From positions 8,638 to 72,637 of the forward strand of contig DATAPH010000090.1 of NCBI GenBank assembly GCA_036265325.1: a stretch of DNA of 64,000 bases. Direction: 5' to 3'. The position numbers were made by a program, and so were the translations under genes. The notes below the pieces were generated by a model. It was given only the letters and a program-made list of their open reading frames with translations. It searched no databases and had not been told where the DNA came from. The first letter of the stretch is position 1; every line of letters starts with the position of its first letter. Below are positions 17,976-26,109 of the stretch, piece by piece. The stretch comes from AC-51 sp036265325. GTDB lineage: Bacteria; Actinomycetota; UBA4738; HRBIN12.

Positions 17976-19235
17976 ATGGCGCCCGAGGACCACGAGATCG
18001 CGGACGCCGTCGCGCAGGGCAGCGACTGGATGACGGAGCTTCTGGCGCGGCTGGTCGACAAGGACACGACGCTCGGCCACGAGGAAGCCGGCCAGGCCGT
18101 GATGCGCGAAGCGCTCTCCGAGCTCGGGCTGGAGCCGATCGACGTGCCCATGGACGCCGCCGCCCTTCGGGCGCATCCCTGAGCATCACCGTTCGATTGG
18201 GAGGTCGCCGACAAACGGAACGTCGTCGCGACGTGGTCGCCGGCCGATGGGTTCGGCGGCCTGAGCTTGATCCTGAACGGACACATCGACGTGGTCAGCC
18301 CCGAAGCACGCTCCCACTGGGTGCGCGATCCGTTCACCGCCCATGTCGACGGCGAATGGCTGTACGGCCGCGGCGCAGCCGACATGAAATGCGGTTTAGC
18401 CGTGATCCTCGGCGCGGTGAAAGGACTGCGCGAGCTCGGCCTGTCGCCTCGCGCTCCGGTGCACATCCAGTCGGTGGTCGAGGAGGAGTGCACGGGCAAC
18501 GGTTGCCTCCAGACCGTGCTCGCGGGTTACGCCGCCGATGCCGCCATCATCGCGGAACCGTTCGGCGCCGCATCACCACCTCGCAGGTCGGCGTGCTCTG
18601 GTTCGACGTCGTGGTGCACGGCTTGCCCGCACGCGGCCGAGAGCGGCACGATGGTCAGTGCGATCGAGTCGAGCCTGCCATTGATCCAGGCGCTCCGTGC
18701 GGTCGAGGCCGAGCTGAACGCCGCGCCCGCCTCGCCGTACGACCAGTACGAGCATCCGATCTCGCTCAACGTGGGGCAGATCCACGCCGGTGACTGGAAC
18801 TCCACGGTGCCGGGCGAGTGCGTGACCGGCTTTCGGATCGCGATGTATCCGGGCACGCCGGTCGCCGACATCCGGGCTCGCGTCGAACGCGCGGTCGCGG
18901 ATGCGGTCGCCGCGCAGCCCGGTGCGTTCGCGTCGGTGCCCGAGGTGCGGTACCGCGGGTTCGCGGCGGAGGGGTATCAGGTGCCACCCGACCGTCTCTT
19001 GGTCCAGTCGCTGTCGTCGGCCTACGCGCGACACCTCGGCACGCCGCCCGCGCTCGTCGCGACGACGGGCACCACCGACGCGCGCGTCCTCGGCGCATCG
19101 GGCATCCGAACGGTGTGCTTCGGGCCCTACGCGGAGGGCGCGCACGGCGTGGGGGAGCGGGTGTACCTTCCGAGCGTGATCCAGACCGCACAGGTGATGG
19201 GCTTGTTCATCAAGGACTGGTGCGGCGTGACATGA
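17976..19235 (+). pseudogene. M20 family metallopeptidase, interrupted by a stop and two frameshifts
   Basis: This reads as an ArgE/DapE-type zinc deacylase/aminopeptidase of about 419 codons, starting at ATG 17976. A TGA at 18180 sits after ALRAHP in the same frame, where relatives have Gly, and the frame continues as ASPFDWEVADKRNVVATW. After EPFGA (about 18569) one base is missing, and ITTSQVGVLWFDVVVHGLPA runs in the next frame. Near 18632 two bases are missing, and AAESGTMVSAIES returns to the original frame. Metal ligands are otherwise intact: GHIDVV, GRGAADMKCG, VVEEECTGNG and the final GAHGVGERV. It overlaps the ATP-grasp gene by four bases (ATGA). It may be decayed, or these may be assembly errors. 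Confidence 0.75.
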
Positions 19236-20863
19236 CCGCGTTGTGGTGGGCGCTCGGCGCGGCCGTCCTGATCTTCGCGGCGCGCGCGCTCGTCGACGCG
19301 ATCCAACGGCGGGACCGAGCGGCCGCACCGGAGCCGACGCGCGCCTCGCGGTCTACGGAGCCGAGCAGCGCGGAGACGGAGCCGATCTCGGCGCCCGGGT
19401 TGCTGATCATGACGAAGCCGCTCACCGGCATCCCGTCGATCCGCAATTACTTCCGCACCAACACCATGCCCGTCTACTTCGTGAGCGCGACCGCGTTCAA
19501 CCTCCTCGGGATCGACCGATGGGTGCGCAACTTCCGGTTCGTCAACTACTACGACTCGTTCGAGGGCACCCATCCGAACGTCTTCGTGCCGAAAGAGCAG
19601 ACGCCGCGCGCGTTCGAGTCCATCGAGGAGATCGTGAACTACCTCCTCGGGCACAAGGAGGTCGGCGACCTGATCGCCGCCAACGGCGGCGGTGGCAAGG
19701 CGGCGTTCCTGATGTTCGACGAGGAGACGGAACAGCTTGCCGAAGAGCTCGGGCTCGAGGTCGCGTTCCCGCCGGCGGAGCTCCGGCATCGGATGGACTC
19801 GAAGATCGAGACGACCCGGCTCGGCGACGAGGCGGACGTGCCGAGCGTGCCGAACACCATGGGGCGCGGGACGGACTACGCCGCGCTGCTCGCGCTCGCC
19901 GCGAGCGCCGGCCTCGGCGACGACCTCGTCGTCCAGACGCCGTACGGCGACTCGGGACAGACGACATTCTTCATCGCGGACGATGCCGACTGGCGCGCGC
20001 ACGCCAAGAAGATCGTCGACCACGACATCAAGGTGATGAAGCGGATCGAGCCGCGCGAGCTCGCGATCGAAGGCGTGATCACCCGCCATGGGACGCTGGT
20101 CGGTCCGTTGATGGCCGAGCTCACCGGGTTCCCCGAGCTCACGCCGTACGACGGGGGCTGGTGCGGCAACGACGTCTCGCCGGAGCTCCTCACCGAGGCG
20201 CAGCGCCGGGTCGCGCGAGAGCGCACGATCGCGATGGGCGAGCGTCTGCGCAAGGAGGGGTACCGCGGATACTTCGAACTCGACTTCCTCTTGGACGCCG
20301 CGACCGGGGAGCTGTGGCTCGGCGAGCTCAACCCCCGCGTGACGGGCGCGAGCAGTATCACCAACGTTACCGCGGTCGCGTACGGCGACATGCCGCTGTT
20401 CCTGTTCCATCTGTTGGAGTTCATGGACGTCGACTACGAGATCGACGTCGAAGAGCTGAACGAGCGATGGGCGCAGGCACACAACTTGGATGAATGGACG
20501 CAGTTCATCCTGAAGCAGACCGAGGACGTGACGGAGATGATCACCAAGGCGCCGCGCTCGGGTATCTGGCGCACGAACGGGTCAGGCCTGACGTTCGCCC
20601 GGCGCGACACCGACTGGCATACCGTCGCCGACGAGGCCGAGGCGTTCTACCTCCGCATCGCCGGCGTCGGGCAATACCGGTATCCGGGCGCCGACCTGGG
20701 GATAATGGTCACGCGGGGTCGCTTCATGGATGAACAGCACGAGCTGCTCGACCGCGCGCGCTCGTGGATCACGGGCATCAAGGCGGAGTTCGAAAGCGAG
20801 CCGCCGGGGGCCGATCAGCCTCCGGCGCATGCCCCCGAACCCTTCGGCTTCAAGATGCTCTGA
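19232..20863 (+). CDS. Membrane-anchored ATP-grasp ligase (biotin-carboxylase-like)
   Basis: A 543-residue protein. An N-terminal hydrophobic segment (TALWWALGAAVLIFAARAL, 2-20) and a charged, low-complexity linker (25-55) come first. The rest has the ATP-grasp layout: a pre-ATP domain, LRHRMDSKIETTRLGDEADVPSVP (about 188-212) as the first lysine strand, DDLVVQTPYGDSGQTTFF (about 230-247) as the glycine loop, IEGVITRHG, and the Mg-binding FELDFLLDAATGELWLGELNPRVTGAS (about 348-374). Such enzymes join a carboxylate to an amine or thiol using ATP. The partner substrate is unknown. It is translationally coupled to the M20 gene and followed 54 bases later by the C45 gene. Confidence 0.8.
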   Translation: MTALWWALGAAVLIFAARALVDAIQRRDRAAAPEPTRASRSTEPSSAETEPISAPGLLIMTKPLTGIPSIRNYFRTNTMPVYFVSATAFNLLGIDRWVRNFRFVNYYDSFEGTHPNVFVPKEQTPRAFESIEEIVNYLLGHKEVGDLIAANGGGGKAAFLMFDEETEQLAEELGLEVAFPPAELRHRMDSKIETTRLGDEADVPSVPNTMGRGTDYAALLALAASAGLGDDLVVQTPYGDSGQTTFFIADDADWRAHAKKIVDHDIKVMKRIEPRELAIEGVITRHGTLVGPLMAELTGFPELTPYDGGWCGNDVSPELLTEAQRRVARERTIAMGERLRKEGYRGYFELDFLLDAATGELWLGELNPRVTGASSITNVTAVAYGDMPLFLFHLLEFMDVDYEIDVEELNERWAQAHNLDEWTQFILKQTEDVTEMITKAPRSGIWRTNGSGLTFARRDTDWHTVADEAEAFYLRIAGVGQYRYPGADLGIMVTRGRFMDEQHELLDRARSWITGIKAEFESEPPGADQPPAHAPEPFGFKML

Positions 20864-20917
20864 CCAGCCGTTCGGTGGTGGCTTCCAGCCGTTCCACCTG
20901 GGAACATCCTGCCGGAT

Positions 20918-21922
20918 ATGCGGATGCTCCCCTTCACGTTCCATGCGCTGGAAGAGCTCGAGCTCGGCCCGATCTGGCAGGCCGAGTTCGAGGAGCGCTG
21001 GCCGCACTACAAGACGTGGTTCCTGAGGCAGGGCGAGGCGGCGCGGCCGTCGTACGCAACGAGCGTCCGGATGCTTCGGGCGCACATGCCCGAGCTCGTA
21101 CCGGCGTACGAGCGCGTGGTCAACCTCGCGGGTGGGGGCGATCTCGCCGCACGGATGCTGTCGCTGTACAAGCCGCCGCCGTACCTCGCGGCGTGCTCCC
21201 AAGGTGTGTGGTCGCGCGACGGATCGCCGCTCCTCGTCCGGAACTACGACTACGCACCGTCGCGGTTCGAGGGTGTGGTGTGGTCGACCAACCTGCTGAA
21301 GCGCGTGATCGGGATGAGCGACTGCCTGTGGGGTCTGCTCGACGGCATGAACGAGGACGGGCTGGGGGTGTCGCTGACGTTCGGCGGCCGGCGCGTGCTC
21401 GGCGACGGCTTCGGGATCCCGATCGTGATGCGATACCTGCTCGAAACGTGCTCGACGGTGCAGGAGACGCGCGCCGCGTTGGTGCGGCTGCCGTACTCGC
21501 TGAGCCACAACCTCACGGTGGTCGATGCGTCCGGCGAGGTCGTGACCGCGTACCTGTCGCCGGACCGCGAGCCGATCTTCCGGTCCTTCCCGGTCGCGAC
21601 GAACCATCAGGGGATCGTCGAATGGCCGGAGCAGGCGAAGGCGACGCGGACGATCGAGCGCGAACAGACGGTGATCGCTTTGCTGGACGACCCGGCCGTC
21701 GACGCCCACGCGTTCACCGAGAGCTTCCTCCGCGCGCCGCTGTTCTCGACGTCGTATGCGAACGGTTTCGGGACGTTGTACACGGCGGCGTATCGTCCGA
21801 AGCAGGGCGCGATGCGGCTGATCTGGCCGACGCATGTGTGGGAGCTCGGGTTCGATCGGTTCGAGGCGGGCGAGCACACCGAGGTGCTCGCCGAGCCGAC
21901 TTTCGCGACGTCGGCTGGGTAG
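20918..21922 (+). CDS. C45 family (AAT-like) Ntn hydrolase / acyltransferase
   Basis: A 334-residue protein of the acyl-CoA:6-aminopenicillanate acyltransferase (C45) family. These are Ntn hydrolases that cut themselves to expose an N-terminal Cys, then transfer or remove an acyl group at an amide. The likely nucleophile is Cys93 in YLAACSQGVW, followed by the conserved GSPLLVRNYDY. NEDGLGVSLTFGG and ATNHQGIVEW are further family motifs. Cutting between Ala92 and Cys93 would give a 92-residue small subunit. It belongs with the M20 and ATP-grasp genes in one apparent transcription unit. The substrate is unknown. Confidence 0.82.
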   Translation: MRMLPFTFHALEELELGPIWQAEFEERWPHYKTWFLRQGEAARPSYATSVRMLRAHMPELVPAYERVVNLAGGGDLAARMLSLYKPPPYLAACSQGVWSRDGSPLLVRNYDYAPSRFEGVVWSTNLLKRVIGMSDCLWGLLDGMNEDGLGVSLTFGGRRVLGDGFGIPIVMRYLLETCSTVQETRAALVRLPYSLSHNLTVVDASGEVVTAYLSPDREPIFRSFPVATNHQGIVEWPEQAKATRTIEREQTVIALLDDPAVDAHAFTESFLRAPLFSTSYANGFGTLYTAAYRPKQGAMRLIWPTHVWELGFDRFEAGEHTEVLAEPTFATSAG

Positions 21923-21960
21923 TCAGGACGGCGGCTGTGGCGACCGGGGAGGGGACGACC

Positions 21961-22440
21961 ATGGGTCCGAGCAAGACCAGGGCCGTGGCGTCGCTCGGTG
22001 CGATCGCCGGCGCCGCGACGATCGTCGGTGTGGCGTTGCCGTGGGTCAAGGATGCAAGCGATCGGGGGGCCGGCCTTTCTATCAACGGCTTGATAGCCGG
22101 CCCGTGGGTCATGGTGTTCGGCGTCGTGATGGCCGGAGCTTCACTGTTCCTCCTGGCCGACGTCGATCCGCGAAAGGTGGTCGCGATCCTCGGCCCGACG
22201 AGTCTCGGCGTGCTCGCATACGTGATGCCGGTCATCCTCAACAAGGAGGCGGCGCTGTTCGGCGGGCTTGCGCAGGTGTTCACGGAACGTGGGATCGGGC
22301 TGTACGTGTGTCTGGTCGGTGGCATCCTCGGACTCGTCGCGGTGGGCGTCGCCGCCAAGGAACTGACGTCGCGTTCGGCGCAGGACATGGACGCGCCGAG
22401 CGGGTTCGACCTCGGCGACGTCAGCGAGCCTCGGGACTGA
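21961..22440 (+). CDS. Small four-helix membrane protein
   Basis: A 159-residue protein with about four transmembrane segments (9-28, 43-62, 72-92, 108-127), then a polar tail ending DMDAPSGFDLGDVSEPRD. GGGGAGGGG-like GGGGAGGGGACG precedes the ATG, a good ribosome site. It resembles small Trp-X-rich actinobacterial membrane proteins, including the protein at 59937-60461 in this window, in size and in having a WVKDA/DWATG loop after helix 1. No function can be assigned. Confidence 0.7.
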   Translation: MGPSKTRAVASLGAIAGAATIVGVALPWVKDASDRGAGLSINGLIAGPWVMVFGVVMAGASLFLLADVDPRKVVAILGPTSLGVLAYVMPVILNKEAALFGGLAQVFTERGIGLYVCLVGGILGLVAVGVAAKELTSRSAQDMDAPSGFDLGDVSEPRD

Positions 22441-22445
22441 AGCCG

Positions 22446-22850
22446 ATGCGCACGACAACCTTCGAGATCGCGACCGACGGTCGCCGCGTGACGGACCTGA
22501 CGAAGCGAGTGGCGGCGTTCGCGCACGACGCCGGTTCGGACGGACTCCTCCACGTGTTCGCGCCACATGCGACCGCCGGCATCGCGTTGGTCGAAACGGG
22601 CGCGGGCTCGGACGTAGACATCGAGGAACTGCTCGAGCGAACGTTCCCGCGCGACGATCGCTACACCCACCGGCACGGCAGCGTCGGACACGGCGGTGAC
22701 CATCTGCTGCCCGCGTTCATCTCACCCTCGCTTGTCGTCCCCGTGATCGGCGGCGAGGTCGCGCTCGGGACGTGGCAGTCGATCGTGCTCGTGGACCCGA
22801 ACCGCGAGAACAACGTGCGGACGATCCGGCTGAGCTTCGTGCCGGCTTAG
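22446..22850 (+). CDS. YjbQ / UPF0047 family protein (secondary thiamine-phosphate synthase)
   Basis: A 134-residue protein of the YjbQ family. FAPHATAGIALVE near 38-50, the HRHGSVGHGGDHLLPAFISPSLVVPV stretch near 75-100 and GTWQSIVLVDPN near 107-118 carry the conserved His residues and the WQ-I-DP motif. Members form trimers and have weak thiamine-phosphate synthase activity; their physiological role is unsettled. The ATG is five bases after the preceding stop. It ends by overlapping the stop of the GroES-like gene on the other strand. Confidence 0.88.
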   Translation: MRTTTFEIATDGRRVTDLTKRVAAFAHDAGSDGLLHVFAPHATAGIALVETGAGSDVDIEELLERTFPRDDRYTHRHGSVGHGGDHLLPAFISPSLVVPVIGGEVALGTWQSIVLVDPNRENNVRTIRLSFVPA

Positions 22851-23251
22851 AGGTACTGGCCTGGCGCGCGATCCTTCGCGCTCGGCGCGGCGGCCTCGGA
22901 TACCGCTTGGACGTCGCGTTCGCGGAGCAACACAAGGTCCTCGCCCTCGAGCTCGACCTCGAGTCCGGCCGACGGCAGAAAGAGCACGCGGTCGCCGGTC
23001 TTCGCCACGCGCACGTCGGGACCGACCAGCGTCACGTCTCCCCATGCGAGCCGCTTCGGGGCCGGCATCGCCGTCGCCGGGATCAACAGGCCGCCCGCGC
23101 TCTTGCGTTCCCCGGTGCCCGGCGTGCGCACCACCAACCGGTCGCCTGTCAGCTGAACGGGTCCCGAACCGTTGGTGCTCGCCTTCTTCGCGCGCGGCTT
23201 CCGCGGCTTCGCGGGCGTCTTGGACGCCTCTTCCCCGGTCGCACGCGGCAT
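22847..23251 (-). CDS. Divergent GroES (Cpn10)-like co-chaperonin with basic N-terminal extension
   Basis: A 134-residue protein. Residues about 1-38 are a Lys/Ala/Pro-rich extension (KPRKPRAKKAS) absent from normal GroES of about 95-100 residues. Residues about 38-118 follow the Cpn10 pattern: LTGDRLVVRTP, then a mobile-loop-like GERKSAGGLLIPATA, then GDVTLVGPD, KTGDRVLFLPSAGLEVELEGEDLVLLRERDV. The domain lacks part of the middle region. It should cap GroEL or a relative, but the extension suggests a specialised role. It has no CIRCE element and lies 9.5 kb from groEL. Confidence 0.75.
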   Translation of the reverse strand: MPRATGEEASKTPAKPRKPRAKKASTNGSGPVQLTGDRLVVRTPGTGERKSAGGLLIPATAMPAPKRLAWGDVTLVGPDVRVAKTGDRVLFLPSAGLEVELEGEDLVLLRERDVQAVSEAAAPSAKDRAPGQYL

Positions 23252-23295
23252 GCAGACGAGTCTACCGAGCGTCACCCGGCTAGCATGTGGCGCTC

Positions 23296-24156
23296 ATGAA
23301 GGCACGCACGCTGATCCGACAAGGCACCGTTCGTCTCAAGGACTCCCCCGCGATCGACCACTGGCAGAAGGGTCGAGAGAAGATCGAATCAGAGATCCTG
23401 CTGTTCGATCTCCTCGGAGAGGAGCCCGAGCCCGATGACAAGGTCTCGGCGAAGGACCAGCGCACGTTCGAGGAATGGATCGAGCGGCGCTACACCGGCG
23501 AGCCGGTCGCACACATCACCGGCACCACGGAGTTCAAAGGCCTCGACCTGATCGTCGAGCCCGGGGTGTTCGTGCCGCGCGACTCGTCGGAGTGGTTGGC
23601 CGAACAGGCCATCCGGCGGTTGCGCAAACGCAAGAAGCCGGTGCACGTCGACCTCGCCAGCGGGATGGGCACGATCGCGCTCGCCGTGTCCGCCGAGATC
23701 CCGAAAGCGGAGGTCTTCGGCGCCGAGTTGTCGACCGAGGGCGTGAAGCTCGCGCGCAAGAACGCGAAGAAGCTCGGCCTGAAAGCGACGTTCGGTGCCG
23801 GAGACCTGTTCGGGCCCGTGCCGAAGCGGCTCCGAGGCACGGTCGACGTCATCACGATCCATCCGCCGTACGTGGCCAACGATGAGCTCGACGACCTGCC
23901 CGAAGAGATCAAGGACTGGGAGCCGGCGCACACGCTGACCGACCGCAGTGTCGACGGCCTCGGGCTGGTTCGGCGCACCGTCGAAGAAGCGCCCGCGTGG
24001 CTCAAGCCCAACGGGTGGGTCCTTATGGAGACCGATCCCGACCGCGCACGAGATGTGCGCAAGGTGATGTCGAAGGGCGGCTTCCGGGACGTCACGTCGA
24101 CGAAGGGCGGCGCCGTTCCCATCACGCGCGTCATCGCGGGGAAGCGCCCGCGGTGA
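23296..24156 (+). CDS. PrmC/HemK-like methyltransferase with HPPY in place of NPPY
   Basis: A 286-residue SAM-dependent methyltransferase. The N-terminal helical part (about 1-90) contains ERRYTGEPVAHITGTTEFKGLDLIVEPGVFVPRDSSE, which matches the RRxxxEPxQYIxG...FxVxPGVLxPRPET block of PrmC (release-factor glutamine methyltransferase). VHVDLASGMGTIALAVSAE near 118 is the SAM loop. The catalytic NPPY is HPPY (TIHPPYVANDE near 193). Loss of the Asn that holds the substrate amide suggests a different substrate. GTG 23287 is an alternative start. The S9 peptidase start overlaps its stop. Confidence 0.8.
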   Translation: MKARTLIRQGTVRLKDSPAIDHWQKGREKIESEILLFDLLGEEPEPDDKVSAKDQRTFEEWIERRYTGEPVAHITGTTEFKGLDLIVEPGVFVPRDSSEWLAEQAIRRLRKRKKPVHVDLASGMGTIALAVSAEIPKAEVFGAELSTEGVKLARKNAKKLGLKATFGAGDLFGPVPKRLRGTVDVITIHPPYVANDELDDLPEEIKDWEPAHTLTDRSVDGLGLVRRTVEEAPAWLKPNGWVLMETDPDRARDVRKVMSKGGFRDVTSTKGGAVPITRVIAGKRPR

Positions 24157-26102
24157 CCGTCCTTCCCTACGGCGCGTGGCCGTCGCCGATGACGGCGGAG
24201 ATGCTCGCGACCGCGGGGGTCGGGCTCGGCGAGGTGCGCCTCGACGACGGCATCGTCTATTGGACCGAGATGCGTCCGACCGAGGGCGGCCGCGGTGTCG
24301 TGTGCAAGGGCGACCCGCACACCGCGCCCGTCGACGTGACGCCCCGGGACTTCGACGCCCGGACGCGTGTGCACGAATACGGTGGTGGCCCGTACACCGT
24401 GCATCACGGGACGGTGTACTTCTCGCACCGCTCCGACGCACGGCTCTACCGGCAGCCGGAGGGCGGCGCGCCCGAGCCGATCACGCGCGACACCGACGGC
24501 GGTCACCGGTATGCGGATGGGACGATCACGCCTGACGGCCGATCGTGGATCGGCGTTCGCGAGCGCCACGATCTCGGTCCGGCGGTCGCCGACGTGGTGA
24601 ACGAGCTTGTCGTGGTGCCGACCGACGGATCCGCAGAGCCGCGCGCGCTCGCGACCGGCCGCGACTTCTACTCGTCCCCTCGGGTGTCGCCCGACGGAGA
24701 CCGGCTCGCCTGGCTCGAGTGGGATCTGCCGTGGATGCCGTGGGACGGGACGGAGCTCGTCGTCGCCGATCTCTCCGCCGACGCACAGCTGGACGAGCCG
24801 TCGCTCGTCGCCGGCCGCGGCGGCGAGGAGTCGATCTGGGACCCGGAGTGGAGCCCGTCCGGCGAGCTGGTGTTCGCGTCGGATCGCAGCGGCTGGTGGA
24901 ACCTCGAGCGCATGCGCGACGGCGAGCGCACGGTGCTGCACGCGGCGGAGGCCGAGTTCGGATATCCGCAGTGGGTGATGGGTGAGCGCTCGTTCGGGTT
25001 CCTCTCCGATGGACGGATCGTGTGCATGTACGACCGGGACGCGAGGACGTCGATCGCCGTGCTCGATCCCGAGACCGGCGAGCTCACCGATCTCGATCTG
25101 CCGTACGACGCGCTGTGGTCCGGGCCATCGATCGACGTGGCGGGGTCCACGATCGTGTTCATCGCGGGCTCCGCCACGCGTCCGGCCGAACTCGTGTGGC
25201 TCGACTTCTCCGCGCGCTCGGTCGACGTGATCAAGACCTCGACCGAATCGCCCCTCGATCACGCGTACTTCTCCGTGCCGGAGGCGATCGACTTCCCCAC
25301 GGATGGCGGTCTGACGGCGCATGCGCTGTTCTATCCGCCGGCCAGCCCGGACGCATCTGGACCCGACGACGCACGGCCGCCGTTGATCGTGATGGCGCAC
25401 GGTGGCCCGACGAGTCACACCACGCCCGCGTTCGATCTCACCGTGCAGTTCTGGACGTCGCGCGGGTTCGGGATGGTCGACGTCAACTACGGCGGCTCGA
25501 CCGGCTACGGTCGCGAGTACCGCCAGCGCCTCAACGAGATGTGGGGCGTGGTCGACCTGCAGGATTGCGTGAACGCCGCGAAGTTCCTGGTGGATCGTGG
25601 CGACGTCGACGGCGAGCGCCTCTTGGTGCGCGGCGGCAGTGCCGGCGGCTACGTCGTGATGTGCGCCCTGACGTTCACCGACGTGTTCGCCGCAGGGGCG
25701 TCGTATTTCGGGATCGCCGACCTGGTGCCGTTCGCCGAGGGCGACACGCACAAGTTCGAGAGCCGGTACGAGCACACGATGATCGGTCCATGGCCCGATG
25801 CCGAGGAGACCTATCGGGCACGGAGCCCCATCAACTTCACCGATCTGCTGTCGACCCCGATGCTCGTGCTCCAGGGAGCCGACGACGAGGTCGTCCCGCC
25901 GGCCCAAGCCGAGCTCATCGTTGCGGCGCTCGAGTCCAAGCACATCCCACATGCCTACCTGCTGTTCAAGGGCGAAGGTCACGGGTTCCGCAAGGCCGAG
26001 ACGGTCGTCGACGCGCGGAACGCCGAGCTGTCGTTCTACGCGCAGATCTTGGGGTTCGAACCGGCGGGCGACGTGCCGACGCTCGCGATAGCCGACCTCT
26101 AG
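24153..26102 (+). CDS. S9 family peptidase (acylaminoacyl-peptidase type)
   Basis: A 649-residue cytoplasmic serine peptidase. The N-terminal part (about 1-390) is a seven-bladed-propeller-like region with repeated strand-turn units, and the C-terminal alpha/beta-hydrolase domain runs from about 400. The nucleophile is in VRGGSAGGYVVM near 495, the Asp in LQGADDEVVPPAQ near 590 and the His in FKGEGHGFRK near 622. GTG 24153 overlaps the preceding stop (GTGA), so the two genes are coupled. It is a paralogue of the S9 gene at 9.8-11.6 kb. It converges with moaA, seven bases away. Confidence 0.88.
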   Translation: MTVLPYGAWPSPMTAEMLATAGVGLGEVRLDDGIVYWTEMRPTEGGRGVVCKGDPHTAPVDVTPRDFDARTRVHEYGGGPYTVHHGTVYFSHRSDARLYRQPEGGAPEPITRDTDGGHRYADGTITPDGRSWIGVRERHDLGPAVADVVNELVVVPTDGSAEPRALATGRDFYSSPRVSPDGDRLAWLEWDLPWMPWDGTELVVADLSADAQLDEPSLVAGRGGEESIWDPEWSPSGELVFASDRSGWWNLERMRDGERTVLHAAEAEFGYPQWVMGERSFGFLSDGRIVCMYDRDARTSIAVLDPETGELTDLDLPYDALWSGPSIDVAGSTIVFIAGSATRPAELVWLDFSARSVDVIKTSTESPLDHAYFSVPEAIDFPTDGGLTAHALFYPPASPDASGPDDARPPLIVMAHGGPTSHTTPAFDLTVQFWTSRGFGMVDVNYGGSTGYGREYRQRLNEMWGVVDLQDCVNAAKFLVDRGDVDGERLLVRGGSAGGYVVMCALTFTDVFAAGASYFGIADLVPFAEGDTHKFESRYEHTMIGPWPDAEETYRARSPINFTDLLSTPMLVLQGADDEVVPPAQAELIVAALESKHIPHAYLLFKGEGHGFRKAETVVDARNAELSFYAQILGFEPAGDVPTLAIADL

Positions 26103-26109
26103 GCGAGCG

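Noticed and set aside
18570..18632. Programmed ribosomal frameshifting in the M20 gene
   Set aside because: There is no slippery heptamer or evident downstream structure, and a frameshift cannot explain the separate TGA at 18180; error or decay is simpler.
17245..21922. Horizontally acquired island around the M20/ATP-grasp/C45 genes
   Set aside because: I see no integrase, tRNA-anchored attachment repeat or change in base composition; codon use looks like the neighbours.
23490..25982. Long open frame on the minus strand (about 830 codons)
   Set aside because: It runs across the methyltransferase and the S9 gene with biased composition and no domain; GC-rich codon structure explains it.
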